Below, in pieces: positions 7,784-17,017 of a stretch of DNA of 64,000 bases. The stretch is from Tsukamurella pulmonis (lineage in GTDB: Bacteria > Actinomycetota > Actinomycetes > Mycobacteriales > Mycobacteriaceae). Each line of letters starts with the position of its first letter. The stretch's first letter is position 1. The notes beneath the pieces are model-generated. The model was not told where the DNA came from. It did no database searches and was given only the letters and a program-made list of their open reading frames with translations. The translations under genes and the position numbers were made by a program. The stretch covers positions 1,998,136 through 2,062,135 of the forward strand of contig NZ_FNLF01000002.1 in the NCBI RefSeq assembly GCF_900103175.1, given 5' to 3'.

Positions 7784-7972
7784 ATGATGGGTTCGATTGG
7801 GGCGGCACGTCGATGGGCGGCGGTGGTGGCGGTTCTGGCCGCGGTGGTCGGCGTCGGGGCCGCGCCATCGCACGCGCGCACGGCGGCGACCCTTGTGGCG
7901 ACGGCGGACCGCTGGGGGATACCGGGATTGGCGCTGCGCGTCGTCGGACCGCACGGTGTCGAGGGCGCTCGG
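7784..7972 (+). pseudogene. Orphan signal peptide plus serine-hydrolase-like start (gene stub)
   Basis: An ATG at 7784 opens a convincing secretory signal (AARRWAAVVAVLAAVVGVGA, then APSHAR), followed by ATADRWGIPGLALRVVGPHG. The latter resembles the first strand of secreted beta-lactamase-family serine hydrolases (IPGxAVAVV). After about residue 60 the frame degrades into arginine/proline-rich sequence and runs on over the 3' end of lysX. I read it as the surviving 5' end of a deleted gene. A genuine small secreted peptide is possible, since the reading frame stays open to 8146. Confidence 0.35.
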
Positions 7973-8025
7973 CGCTCTCCTGGTGGTGCGCGAACTCGCC
8001 GCTCGCCGTGGAGGCGAACAGCCCC

Positions 8026-11000
8026 TCAGCGGTCCTGGGGCTTGACGAAGGGGAACGCCAGGGTGGCACGGATGTTCACGCCCGCGAGCAGCATGACGAT
8101 GCGGTCCACGCCGATGCCCAGGCCTCCGGTGGGCGGCATCGCGTAGGAGAGAGCGTCCAGGAAGGACTCGTCGAGCTCCATCGCCTCGGGATCGCCGGCG
8201 GCGGCCGCCATCGACTGCTGCGTGAGCCGCTCGCGCTGGTCGATCGGGTCCGTCAGTTCCGTGTACGCGGTGCCGAGCTCGGCACCGAAGCCCACCAGAT
8301 CCCACTGTTCGGTCAGCCGAGGATCATCGCGGTGCTTGCGCGCCAGCGGGGAGACCTCGATGGGGAAGTCGCAGTAGAACGTGGGGAACTCGGTCTGCTT
8401 CTCGACCAGCGCCTCGTACAGCTCCATGACGAGCTTGCTCGCGGTCGCGCCCCGGGGGACGGCGACGCGATGGCGTGCGCACACCGCGGCCACCTCGTCG
8501 AAGCTCGACGCCGAGGTCAATTCCGTTCCGGCGGCGGCGGAGACCGCCGCGTGCACGGCGATCACCGGCCATTCGGCGGTGAGGTCCACCTCGCGGGTGC
8601 CGCCGGCACCGTCGGGCCGCACGGCGACGGGCCGTCCGTTGACCGCGACCGCGGCGGCGAGGATCACCTCCCGGGTCAGCGTGCGCATGGTGTTGTAGTC
8701 GCCGTAGGCCTCGTAGGCCTCGAGAGCGGTGAACTCCGGGTTGTGCGTGGCGTCGGCGCCCTCGTTGCGGAAGTTGCGGTTCAGCTCGAAGATCCGGCCC
8801 ATCCCGCCGACCGCGAGTCGCTTGAGGTAGAGCTCTGGCGCGATCCGTAGGTACAGGCCCATGTCGTAGGCGTTGATGTGCGTGGTGAACGGACGGGCCG
8901 CGGCGCCGCCGTGCACCGTCTGCAGCATCGGAGTCTCGACCTCGGTGTAGTCGCGACGGGTGAAGACCGCACGCATCGCCGCAACGGCCCGCGAGCGCCG
9001 GTACAGCAGGTCCACGGCGCCGTCGTCGGTGATCAACTCGAGGGGACGGTTGCGCGCCCGCGTCTCGTCGCCGAGCCGGGCCCGCGTCTTCGGGACGGGC
9101 GACAGGCACTTGCCCGCCATGGCCCACGAGGTCAGGAGCACCGACAACTCGCCGGAGCGGGAGCGGACCACCGGCCCCGTCACCGAAACGAGATCGCCCA
9201 TGTCGATCGCGCTGCGCCACAGCGACCGTGCGTCCTCGGGGGTGCGGGAGCGCTCCGCGATCACCTGGAGGTGCGCCCCGTCCTCGTGCAGGTCGACGAA
9301 GGTCACGCCGCCGTAGTCGCGCACCGCGCGGACCCGGCCCGTGACGGAGACGACGGTGCCGGCACCGTCGGCGGGTGGAGCGGCGTCCTGCGCACGCACG
9401 GCCTCGAGGGAGGTCGTGCGAGGGACCGACGGGGGATAGCCGGGCATGCCCGCCTCCTCGAGGGCCCGCAGCTTGCGCCGCCGCACCCGCTGCTGCTCGG
9501 AGAGCCGCACCGGCGGAGCCTCGCGGCGCAGTAGGCGCTCCTCCTCGGCGAGCAACCGATCCACGAACTCCGGATCACGCGGAACCTCGTCCGGAATCGA
9601 CGGTCCGGCCAGGAACTTCGGTCCGATCTGCGGCAGGAAGCCCTCCGCGATGCCGACGGCGATGCCGGCCCGCACCGCGGTGAGGGTGGGGTCGTAGCAG
9701 AGGATGCGCGGCACCCAATCGGGCCGGTACTTGTCGTTCGAGCGGTACAGCGACTCCAGCTGGTAGAACTTCGACGCCAGGCTGAGCGCCGAGTCGACCA
9801 TGCGGGTGATCGGCCCCGCGCCGACGCGGTCGGCCTCGGAGAAGACGGAGCGGAAGACCGCGAAGTTCAAGGAGATCCGGCGGATCCCGAGCTCCCCGCA
9901 CTGCTCGATGAGCGTGGCGACCATGAACTCGTTGAGCCCGTTCTCCGCATCGCGGTCGCGCCGCATCAGGTCCAGGGACAGGCCGCGCGTGCCCCACGGG
10001 ACGAAGCTGAGCAGGCCCCGCACGGTGCCCGTGGCGTCGTGGGCTGAGACCAGGACGCACCGACCGTCCACCGGATCGCCGATCCGGTTGAGGGCCATGG
10101 AGAAGCCGCGCTCGGTCTCCTCGCCGCGCCACGCCTCGGCGAGCTCGGCCACCTCGGCGAGCTCCGCGGCGGACAGGTCGCCGTGCCGGCGGACCTTGAG
10201 CGTGTACCCCGCGGCGGCGACGCGGGTCACGGCCTGGCGCACGGCCCGCATCTCGCGGCCCTTGAGCGTGAAAGCGTCGACGTGGATGATCGCCTCGTCG
10301 CCGATCATCAGGGTGCGCAGCCCGGCCTCCTCGTACACCTGCGCGCCCTCGGCGCTGGCGGCGAGGACGGCGGGGTAGAGGCTGTGCGCGCGGCAGTCCT
10401 CGATCCAGGCGCCGACCGCGGCGGGCCAGGAATCGCGGTGTCCGATCGGGTCCGCGCTGGCCATCGACACGGGGCCGACGGCGCGGCAGGTCACCACGGC
10501 GCGCCGGTCCGGCGCCGCGATCACCGCCTTGTCGCGGCGGGTGGCGAAGTAGCCGAGCGAGTCGTCCTCGCCGTATTCGAGCAGCAGGCGGCGTACCTCG
10601 AGCTCCTCCGGCTCGGTCATCAGCTCGTCACCGCGTCCCGCGCGCCAGAACGCCATGAGCGCCAGGATCAGGACCGACGCGGACATCACGCCGGCGAGGG
10701 AGTAGATCCACACCGGACCGCTGTGGCCGTTGAGAGCCAGGTCGAGCCGTCGCGGCACGGCCACGCCGAACGTGGAGCGCAGTGACCACACCAGCACTTC
10801 GACGGTGCCGTCGAGCCGGTTCGGCCCGCGCCCCGGGAAGGTGTAGGCCAGCGCCACGACCACGAGGTAGACGCTGACGAAGCCGCCGGCGAGCACACCG
10901 ATCGCGGCGCGCCGCGAGCCGCGGGCGAGCCGGGCGGGGAAGCGCGGCCGGGAGGCGATCACGAACGCCAGACAGACGGCGCTGGTCACGGCGGCCAGCG

Positions 11001-11388
11001 CGGCACCGGGCAGCGAGTAGCGCACGGCCACGAACGACGCGAGGTAGGTGGGGAGGTGGTGCGCCTCGTCGGGGTCGATCTCCTCGGTCGCGATGATCAC
11101 CAGCGTCGCGATGTTCGCGAGGACCTGCAGCGACATCAGGACGACGGTGACGGTGTGCGCGGCCCGCAGCCGCCGGCGCAACGCGCCGCTGAGCACGGTC
11201 AGCACCGCGACCACGAGCAGGCTCGGATACGACGGGATGCCGACGACGCTGAGCAGATCGGCCACGTAGAAGGAGCGGTCGTTGCGGATGAGCGCGCTGA
11301 GCAGCGAGAGGATCGCCGCGACCAGCATCATTCTCGCGATCCACACCGCGGTCGCCTCCTGAGCGCGTTCACGGCTGGTCTGCGACAC
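8026..11388 (-). CDS. lysX: Bifunctional lysyl-phosphatidylglycerol synthase / lysyl-tRNA synthetase LysX
   Basis: This 1120-aa fusion has three parts. Residues 1-250 are multi-spanning membrane segments. Residues 256-600 form an MprF-type transferase domain (LLLEYGEDDSLGYFATRRDK, ending near KYRPDWVPR). From about residue 630 there is a class II lysyl-tRNA synthetase with an OB fold and the three motifs, including RNFRNEGADATHNPEF and a final GLGIGVDRIVML. LysX makes lysyl-tRNA and transfers lysine to phosphatidylglycerol, which lowers membrane charge and gives resistance to cationic peptides and acid in mycobacteria. I start it at GTG 11388, preceded by AGGGA with a 6-nt spacer; an upstream in-frame GTG would add 15 residues of no clear homology. 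Confidence 0.95.
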   Translation of the reverse strand: MSQTSRERAQEATAVWIARMMLVAAILSLLSALIRNDRSFYVADLLSVVGIPSYPSLLVVAVLTVLSGALRRRLRAAHTVTVVLMSLQVLANIATLVIIATEEIDPDEAHHLPTYLASFVAVRYSLPGAALAAVTSAVCLAFVIASRPRFPARLARGSRRAAIGVLAGGFVSVYLVVVALAYTFPGRGPNRLDGTVEVLVWSLRSTFGVAVPRRLDLALNGHSGPVWIYSLAGVMSASVLILALMAFWRAGRGDELMTEPEELEVRRLLLEYGEDDSLGYFATRRDKAVIAAPDRRAVVTCRAVGPVSMASADPIGHRDSWPAAVGAWIEDCRAHSLYPAVLAASAEGAQVYEEAGLRTLMIGDEAIIHVDAFTLKGREMRAVRQAVTRVAAAGYTLKVRRHGDLSAAELAEVAELAEAWRGEETERGFSMALNRIGDPVDGRCVLVSAHDATGTVRGLLSFVPWGTRGLSLDLMRRDRDAENGLNEFMVATLIEQCGELGIRRISLNFAVFRSVFSEADRVGAGPITRMVDSALSLASKFYQLESLYRSNDKYRPDWVPRILCYDPTLTAVRAGIAVGIAEGFLPQIGPKFLAGPSIPDEVPRDPEFVDRLLAEEERLLRREAPPVRLSEQQRVRRRKLRALEEAGMPGYPPSVPRTTSLEAVRAQDAAPPADGAGTVVSVTGRVRAVRDYGGVTFVDLHEDGAHLQVIAERSRTPEDARSLWRSAIDMGDLVSVTGPVVRSRSGELSVLLTSWAMAGKCLSPVPKTRARLGDETRARNRPLELITDDGAVDLLYRRSRAVAAMRAVFTRRDYTEVETPMLQTVHGGAAARPFTTHINAYDMGLYLRIAPELYLKRLAVGGMGRIFELNRNFRNEGADATHNPEFTALEAYEAYGDYNTMRTLTREVILAAAVAVNGRPVAVRPDGAGGTREVDLTAEWPVIAVHAAVSAAAGTELTSASSFDEVAAVCARHRVAVPRGATASKLVMELYEALVEKQTEFPTFYCDFPIEVSPLARKHRDDPRLTEQWDLVGFGAELGTAYTELTDPIDQRERLTQQSMAAAAGDPEAMELDESFLDALSYAMPPTGGLGIGVDRIVMLLAGVNIRATLAFPFVKPQDR

Positions 11389-11720
11389 GAGCGATTCCCT
11401 CTCGGTGTGCGCACGGCGTGTGCGGCTCACGTGGAAAAGACTCCCGATGATAGCCTTGTTGCAGGTCCGTCCGACGTCGGCACCGGTAGATCCGGCCCGT
11501 CGACATCTGCGGTGCGCCATCTCGGTGTCACTCCCCGCGGGGTGGTCCTCGGTAGTGGTTGCCGGAAACCTCGCCCTCACGGGCGGGAGGGTCCGGCGGC
11601 TTCGATCGATGACCGCGCCAGGGCGCCCCGCCGCCACGTCGAACGACTTGGGCCGCGCGCAGCATGCGCGCCGCCGGGTGGGGACGGTCCGCGCGAAGAA
11701 GAAAGGTTTCTTCCCCCTTC
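11389..11720. other. Gene-free divergent region between lysX and pnp
   Basis: This 332-bp stretch separates divergent lysX and pnp. On the reverse strand TATCAT (11452-11447) is a possible -10 box for lysX. Forward open frames here are arginine/proline-rich and show no homology. I see no small gene, and no clear pnp promoter could be fixed by eye. Confidence 0.4.
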
Positions 11721-13961
11721 ATGACAGACAACACGCAGGTCGAATTCGACGACGACATCACCGAAGCCGTCGCCGTCATCGACAACGGTTCCTTCGGCAC
11801 GCGCACCATCCGGTTCGAGACCGGCCGGTTCGCGCAGCAGGCCGCCGGCTCCGTCGCCGCGTACCTCGACGACGAGACGATGCTGCTCTCGGCCACGTCG
11901 CACAGCAAGCACCCCAAGGAGCACTTCGACTTCTTCCCCCTCACGGTGGACGTCGAGGAGCGCATGTACGCCGCGGGTCGCATCCCCGGCTCGTTCTTCC
12001 GTCGCGAGGGCCGCCCGTCGACCGACGCGATCCTCACCTGCCGCCTGATCGACCGGCCGCTGCGCCCGTCGTTCGTCGACGGTCTCCGCAACGAGATCCA
12101 GGTCGTCGTGACCGTCATGTCGCTCGATCCCAAGGATCTGTACGACGTGGTCGCGATCAACGCCGCCTCGGCGTCGACCCAGATCGCGGGCCTGCCCTTC
12201 TCCGGTCCCGTCGGCGGCGTGCGCGTCGCGCTCATCGACGGCCAGTGGGTCGCGTTCCCGACCGTCGAGCAGCTCGAGCGCGCCGTCTTCGACATGGTCG
12301 TCGCCGGCCGCATCGTCTCGGGCTCCGGCAAGGACGCCGACGTCGCGATCATGATGGTCGAGGCCGAGGCCACCGAGAACGTCATCGAGCTCATCGCGGG
12401 CGGCGCCACCGCGCCCACCGAGGCCGTCGTGGCCGAGGGCCTCGAGGCCGCCAAGCCCTTCATCGCCGTGCTCTGCGAGGCGCAGAAGCAGCTGGCCGCC
12501 GGTGCCGCCAAGCCGACCGGTGAGTTCCCGCTGTTCCCCGCGTACCAGGACGACGTCTTCGCCGCCGTCGAGGCCGCGGGCGCCGCGAAGCTCAACGACG
12601 CGCTGTCTATCGCCGGCAAGCAGGAGCGTGACAACGCCACCGACGTCGTCAAGGCCGAGGTGCTCGAGGCCGTGGGCCCGCAGTTCGAGGGCCGCGAGGG
12701 CGAGATCGGTGCGGCCTTCCGCTCGCTGACCAAGAAGCTCGTGCGCCAGCGCATCCTGACCGACCACTTCCGCATCGACGGCCGTGGCATCACCGACATC
12801 CGCTCGCTGAGCGCCGAGATCGCCGTGATCCCGCGCGCCCACGGCAGCGCGCTGTTCGAGCGCGGCGAGACCCAGATCCTGGGCGTCACCACGCTGGACA
12901 TGGTGAAGATGGCGCAGCAGATCGACTCGCTGGGACCCGAGACCAGCAAGCGCTACATGCACCACTACAACTTCCCGCCGTACTCGACCGGTGAGACCGG
13001 CCGCGTCGGCTCGCCGAAGCGCCGCGAGATCGGCCACGGCGCGCTCGCCGAGCGCGCCCTCGTGCCGGTGCTGCCCTCGGTGGAGGAGTTCCCCTACGCC
13101 ATCCGTCAGGTCTCGGAGGCGCTGAGCTCCAACGGCTCGACCTCGATGGGCTCGGTCTGCGCCTCGACGATGTCGCTGCTCAACGCCGGCGTGCCGCTCA
13201 AGGCGCCCGTCGCGGGCATCGCCATGGGCCTGGTGTCCGACGAGGTCGACGGTCAGGCCCGCTACGTGGCCCTGACCGACATCCTCGGCGCCGAGGACGC
13301 CTTCGGCGACATGGACTTCAAGGTCGCCGGTACGTCCGACTTCGTCACCGCCCTGCAGCTGGACACCAAGCTCGACGGCATCCCGTCGCAGGTGCTCGCC
13401 GGCGCGCTGGGCCAGGCGAAGGACGCCCGCACCACGATCCTCGAGGTCATGGCCGAGGCGATCGACGCGCCCGACGAGATGAGCCCGTACGCCCCGCGGA
13501 TCACCACGATCAAGGTGCCGATCGACAAGATCGGCGAGGTCATCGGACCCAAGGGCAAGACGATCAACTCCATCACCGAGGAGACCGGCGCCAACATCTC
13601 GATCGAGGATGACGGCACCGTGTTCGTCGGTGCGGCCGACGGCCCGTCGGCCCAGGCGGCGATCGACCGGATCAACGCCATCGCCAACCCGCAGCTGCCG
13701 AAGGTGGGCGAGCGCTTCCTGGGCACCGTGGTCAAGACCACGGCGTTCGGCGCCTTCGTCTCGCTGGTCCCCGGCCGCGACGGCCTGGTCCACATCAGCA
13801 AGCTGGGCAACGGCAAGCGCGTGAACAAGGTCGAGGACGTGGTCAACGTCGGCAGCAAGCTGCAGGTCGAGATCGCCGACATCGACGAGCGCGGCAAGAT
13901 CAGCCTGATCCCCGTCGTGGAGGAGCAGGCCGCCGAGGCCGCTCCCGCTGGCGAGGAGTAG
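11721..13961 (+). CDS. pnp: Polyribonucleotide nucleotidyltransferase (PNPase)
   Basis: This 746-aa protein carries the two RNase PH repeats (first with [19 protein letters not shown], second with [17 protein letters not shown]), the helical linker, a KH domain near residues 595-655 ([18 protein letters not shown]) and a C-terminal S1 domain ([20 protein letters not shown]). It degrades RNA 3' to 5' by phosphorolysis and can add tails. It is very close to mycobacterial GpsI. The ATG at 11721 is chosen because upstream codons in this frame carry no family homology, although the Shine-Dalgarno (AAAGG) is distant. The stop is in the same frame as the following M16 protease gene. Confidence 0.97.
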   Translation: MTDNTQVEFDDDITEAVAVIDNGSFGTRTIRFETGRFAQQAAGSVAAYLDDETMLLSATSHSKHPKEHFDFFPLTVDVEERMYAAGRIPGSFFRREGRPSTDAILTCRLIDRPLRPSFVDGLRNEIQVVVTVMSLDPKDLYDVVAINAASASTQIAGLPFSGPVGGVRVALIDGQWVAFPTVEQLERAVFDMVVAGRIVSGSGKDADVAIMMVEAEATENVIELIAGGATAPTEAVVAEGLEAAKPFIAVLCEAQKQLAAGAAKPTGEFPLFPAYQDDVFAAVEAAGAAKLNDALSIAGKQERDNATDVVKAEVLEAVGPQFEGREGEIGAAFRSLTKKLVRQRILTDHFRIDGRGITDIRSLSAEIAVIPRAHGSALFERGETQILGVTTLDMVKMAQQIDSLGPETSKRYMHHYNFPPYSTGETGRVGSPKRREIGHGALAERALVPVLPSVEEFPYAIRQVSEALSSNGSTSMGSVCASTMSLLNAGVPLKAPVAGIAMGLVSDEVDGQARYVALTDILGAEDAFGDMDFKVAGTSDFVTALQLDTKLDGIPSQVLAGALGQAKDARTTILEVMAEAIDAPDEMSPYAPRITTIKVPIDKIGEVIGPKGKTINSITEETGANISIEDDGTVFVGAADGPSAQAAIDRINAIANPQLPKVGERFLGTVVKTTAFGAFVSLVPGRDGLVHISKLGNGKRVNKVEDVVNVGSKLQVEIADIDERGKISLIPVVEEQAAEAAPAGEE

Positions 13962-13964
13962 GAA

Positions 13965-15296
13965 CTGAGCAGCCTGACATCACGGGCTGCGCGGGCGGGG
14001 GCATCCGGATCGGGTGCCCCCGTTCGTCGTAGCGTCCTGCCCGGCGGCCTGCGGGTGGTCACGGAGACGGTGCCGGGGTCCCGGTCCGCCGCCGTCGGCC
14101 TGTGGGTCGCGGTCGGCTCCCGCGACGAGCACCCCGCCTCCGCCGGCTCCGCGCACTTCCTCGAGCACCTGCTGTTCAAGGCGACGCCTCATCGCGACGC
14201 GGCCTCCCTGGCCGCCGAGGTGGATGCGGTCGGCGGGGAGATCAACGCCTTCACGTCGAAGGAGCACACCTGCTACTACGCGCACGTGCTCGACACCGAT
14301 CTCGACCTGGCCGTCGACGTGGTGACCGATGTCGTGCTCGGGGGGCTCTGCCGCCCCGCGGACGTCGAGGTCGAGCGTGAGGTCGTGCTCGAGGAGCTCG
14401 CCATGCGCGATGACGACCCCGAGGACCTGGTCAACGAGGCCGCCACCGCGGCGCTTCTGGGCGATCATCCGCTGGCCCGGCCGGTGCTCGGCACCGAGGA
14501 CTCGGTCTCGGCGATGACCGCGGCGCGGCTGCGCGGTTTCCACCGCCGGCGGTACACGCCGGAGCGGATGGTGCTGGCCGTCGCCGGCAACGTCACGCAC
14601 GCCCAGGTGGTCGGGTTGGCGCGCAAGGCCTTCGCGGGCCGGCTCGACGGTGCCGCGGAATCGACGCCCGTGCGCACGGGCATCCGTCGTCGCCCCGGCG
14701 CACCGACGCTTCAGGTGGTCAATCGCGACGGGGAGCAGTCGCACCTGGTCGCGGGAACGCGCGCCTACGGGCGTTTCCACCCCGACCGCTGGGCGCTGTC
14801 GGTGCTCAACACCGCGATCGGCGGTGGGCTCAGTTCCCGCCTGTTCCAGGAGATCCGGGAACAGCGGGGCCTCGCCTACACCGTGTACTCGGCGGTGGAC
14901 ACCTACGCCGACACGGGTCTGTTCTCGGTGTACGCCGGGTGCTCGCCCGAGCGTCTCGGCGAGGTCGCGACGGTCGCGCGCAAGGTCCTGGAGGACGTGC
15001 GGGACGACGGCCTGACGGCTGAGGAGCTCTCCCGCGCCAAGGGTTCGCTCCGCGGTGGGCTCGTGCTGGGACTCGAGGACGCGCAGTCCCGCATGCACCG
15101 CATCGGCCGCAGCGAGATCAACTACCAGAACCAGCGCACCGTCACCAGAACGCTGGCGCGGATCGACAAGGTCTCGGCGGCGGACGTGAACCGCGTTGCG
15201 CGGGATCTGCTCTCGCAGCCCTTCGGTGGCGCCGTTCTCGGCCCGCACCGCGGGAAGCGCGGCGTTCCGTCGCCCGTCCGGAACTGGCTGGGCTGA
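13965..15296 (+). CDS. M16-family zinc metallopeptidase (PepR-like), probable CTG start
   Basis: The protein has the M16 zinc motif HFLEHLLFKATPHRDAASLA (HxxEH) with the distal glutamate in NAFTSKEHTCYYAHVL, and the second-domain GGGLSSRLFQEIREQRGLAY, so it is an active-type peptidase. It matches mycobacterial Rv2782c (PepR), which follows pnp. The first in-frame ATG/GTG/TTG (GTG 14055) would delete the family's first strand, RRSVLPGGLRVVTE. That strand is encoded upstream, where only CTG codons are available. CTG 13965 has AGGAG at 13954-13958 with 6-nt spacing and gives 443 aa, close to the 438-aa homologue. The call is sound; the start is inferred. Confidence 0.9.
   Translation: MSSLTSRAARAGASGSGAPVRRSVLPGGLRVVTETVPGSRSAAVGLWVAVGSRDEHPASAGSAHFLEHLLFKATPHRDAASLAAEVDAVGGEINAFTSKEHTCYYAHVLDTDLDLAVDVVTDVVLGGLCRPADVEVEREVVLEELAMRDDDPEDLVNEAATAALLGDHPLARPVLGTEDSVSAMTAARLRGFHRRRYTPERMVLAVAGNVTHAQVVGLARKAFAGRLDGAAESTPVRTGIRRRPGAPTLQVVNRDGEQSHLVAGTRAYGRFHPDRWALSVLNTAIGGGLSSRLFQEIREQRGLAYTVYSAVDTYADTGLFSVYAGCSPERLGEVATVARKVLEDVRDDGLTAEELSRAKGSLRGGLVLGLEDAQSRMHRIGRSEINYQNQRTVTRTLARIDKVSAADVNRVARDLLSQPFGGAVLGPHRGKRGVPSPVRNWLG
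13996..14022 (+). other. Hairpin at the pnp/M16 junction
   Basis: CGGGGGCA (13996-14003) pairs perfectly with TGCCCCCG (14015-14022) around an 11-nt loop, 35 nt after the pnp stop. It looks like a weak terminator or RNA-processing site. If the M16 gene starts at 13965, the hairpin is inside its coding sequence and could attenuate its expression. Confidence 0.5.
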
Positions 15297-15303
15297 ACCG
15301 CGC

Positions 15304-15367
15304 GTTCCGGGTGCGGTACCCCGACCGCACCCGGAACACCCGAGCGCACCCGGCACGCCGGGTGCGC
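15304..15367. terminator. Tandem bidirectional terminator hairpins
   Basis: Two hairpins lie between converging genes. The first is a perfect 13-bp stem (15304-15316 with 15325-15337). The second is a perfect 11-bp stem (15344-15354 with 15357-15367) with a very short loop. Either strand could use them. Confidence 0.8.
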
Positions 15368-15414
15368 CCGGGCGCCGCGGGTGCGGGAGTGCCTCCGCCC
15401 CGGTTCGCCGGAAG

Positions 15415-16014
15415 TTACATCGTTCCGACAATCCCCAGGCGCAGTCGAACGTGCTCGCGCAGAGCGGATCCCGCCGCGAGGAGGGGGTCCGGGCTGCGCA
15501 GCGATCGAGCGAGGATGAACGCGCCCTCGAGCGAGCTCAGCACCGCCAGCGTGAGCTCCCGCGCGGCGTCGTCGTCGAGGCCGCGCCGGGCGAAGTACGC
15601 GGTGCCGCCGGCGATCCAGTCCACGAAGACCTCAGCGGCAGCGGCCGCCACCTCGGGCTCGGAGTCCGCCACCTCGCCCGCCACGGTGCCCACCGGGCAC
15701 ATCGTGATCCAGCCCGCCTCGGCGATGTGCTCGGCGGCCAGGGCGAAGGCGTCCGGGATCGCTTCCGACAACTCCGGTGCACGGTCGAACAGGACGGCGA
15801 GCAGATCCGCGTACGCCGCCCCCGACGCGCGCAACGCCGCAGCGGCGACCTCGGGCTTTCCGCCCGGGAAGTGGTGGTAGAGCGAGCCCATCGTCGCGCC
15901 CGCCGCCTCCGTGAGCTGCTTGACGGAGGTGGCTCCGTATCCCTGGCGGCGCAGCAGTTCTCCCATCGCGACCACGAGCCGCTCGCGGGTGGGCATTGAC
16001 CGGTCGATCATCAC
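15415..16014 (-). CDS. TetR/AcrR-family transcriptional regulator
   Basis: This 199-aa protein has a TetR-type N-terminal helix-turn-helix (TRERLVVAMGELLRRQGYGA, then SVKQLTEAAGATMGSLYHHF) followed by an all-helical ligand domain with the CPVG segment seen in the TetR C-terminal group related to LmrA/YxaF. It should be a repressor released by a small hydrophobic ligand. I choose the GTG at 16014 because TAGAAT (16027-16022) lies 7 nt upstream and there is no Shine-Dalgarno, consistent with a leaderless message; ATG 16011 is equally possible. It is divergent from an alpha/beta hydrolase with a palindromic operator between, the usual repressor-target pair. Confidence 0.9.
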   Translation of the reverse strand: MMIDRSMPTRERLVVAMGELLRRQGYGATSVKQLTEAAGATMGSLYHHFPGGKPEVAAAALRASGAAYADLLAVLFDRAPELSEAIPDAFALAAEHIAEAGWITMCPVGTVAGEVADSEPEVAAAAAEVFVDWIAGGTAYFARRGLDDDAARELTLAVLSSLEGAFILARSLRSPDPLLAAGSALREHVRLRLGIVGTM

Positions 16015-16023
16015 GGAATACAT

Positions 16024-16043
16024 TCTAGAGTGTCCGCTCTAGA
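16024..16043. promoter_or_regulatory. TetR operator overlapping two divergent -10 boxes
   Basis: TCTAGAG-N6-CTCTAGA (16024-16043) is a perfect 7+7 bp inverted repeat. The reverse-strand TAGAAT for the tetR gene and the forward TAGAGT (16040-16045) for the hydrolase both overlap it. One bound dimer would therefore block both promoters. Confidence 0.8.
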
Positions 16044-16070
16044 GTGATCGCTCCACTGGAGGTGATGGGA

Positions 16071-16907
16071 ATGCCGGAGGCCGCCGTCCCCGCCGGCCGG
16101 GTCCACTACGAGGAGCGCGGGCAGGGGCCGCCGGTGGTCCTGCTGCACGGACTCCTGATGGATCACACGCTGTGGGATCAGGTCCTGCCGCTGCTGCCCC
16201 CGGGGTACCGCTACGTGCTGCCCGATCTGCCTCTCGGTGCCCACCGGATCCCGCTGCGGCCGGACGCGGACCAGAGCAACGAGGGGATCGCGCACCTGAT
16301 CGCGGACCTCCTCGACGCCCTCGATCTGCGTGACGTCACGCTGGTGCACAGTGATTGGGGCGGGGCGCTGCTGCTGACCGCGCTCGGCCGGGACGAGCGG
16401 ATCGGGCGCCTGGTCATCCTGCCGAGTACCGCCTTCGACAACTTCCCGCCCGGACTGCCGGGCAAGGTCGCGACGATCGCTGCGCGCCTGCCCGGACTGC
16501 GATTCGGCCTGCGCGCCATGCGGATCGGGGTGGTGCGCCGTTCGCCCTTGCTCTTCGGGCGCATGGCTCATCGCATCCCGGATGGCACGATGCGGGCATG
16601 GACCGAGCCCGCGATCAACGACCCGGCGATCCGTCGGGACCTGCTCCGGCATGCCCGGGCACCGTTCGACCGCGCAGAACTGACGCGGGGCTGTGAGGCC
16701 TTGCGCGATTTCGGCGGTCCCGCGCTGGTGCTGTGGTCGACCGACGGCGCGGTCATGCCACGCGAGCACGGGCGCAGACTGGCTGATCTCCTGCCGCGGG
16801 GCAGGCTCGTCGAATTGGAGGACTGCGCCGTGCTGGCGATGCTGGACAGGCCCGACGCCGTCGCCGCTGAACTCGCCGACTTTCTCGGGGCAACATCGCC
16901 GGCCTGA
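16071..16907 (+). CDS. Alpha/beta-fold hydrolase
   Basis: This 278-aa protein has the alpha/beta hydrolase order: VVLLHGLLMDH oxyanion region near residue 25, HSDWGGALL at the nucleophile elbow position, and a late VMPREHGRRLADLLPRG. At the nucleophile position the sequence is HSDWGG, so the nucleophile is probably Asp, as in haloalkane dehalogenases and epoxide hydrolases, rather than Ser. ATG 16071 is chosen because GGAGG sits 8 nt upstream; this places the start outside the operator. It is divergent from and probably repressed by the TetR protein, hinting at an inducible detoxification function. The substrate is unknown. Confidence 0.85.
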   Translation: MPEAAVPAGRVHYEERGQGPPVVLLHGLLMDHTLWDQVLPLLPPGYRYVLPDLPLGAHRIPLRPDADQSNEGIAHLIADLLDALDLRDVTLVHSDWGGALLLTALGRDERIGRLVILPSTAFDNFPPGLPGKVATIAARLPGLRFGLRAMRIGVVRRSPLLFGRMAHRIPDGTMRAWTEPAINDPAIRRDLLRHARAPFDRAELTRGCEALRDFGGPALVLWSTDGAVMPREHGRRLADLLPRGRLVELEDCAVLAMLDRPDAVAAELADFLGATSPA

Positions 16908-17017
16908 CCCGGGTGGCGCGGAGCGGTAGGGCGCTCGAGCACGGCGATGCGGCGCGCGGGCGGCCCGTGTGTACACTTTGCGAAGTCAAAAGCTGCTTCG
17001 AGAATCAGGGGATGCCC

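Noticed and set aside
13962-14054. pnp-M16 fusion by stop readthrough
   Set aside because: The frames match, but a CTG start with a good ribosome-binding site explains the protein without recoding; kept only as an alternative.
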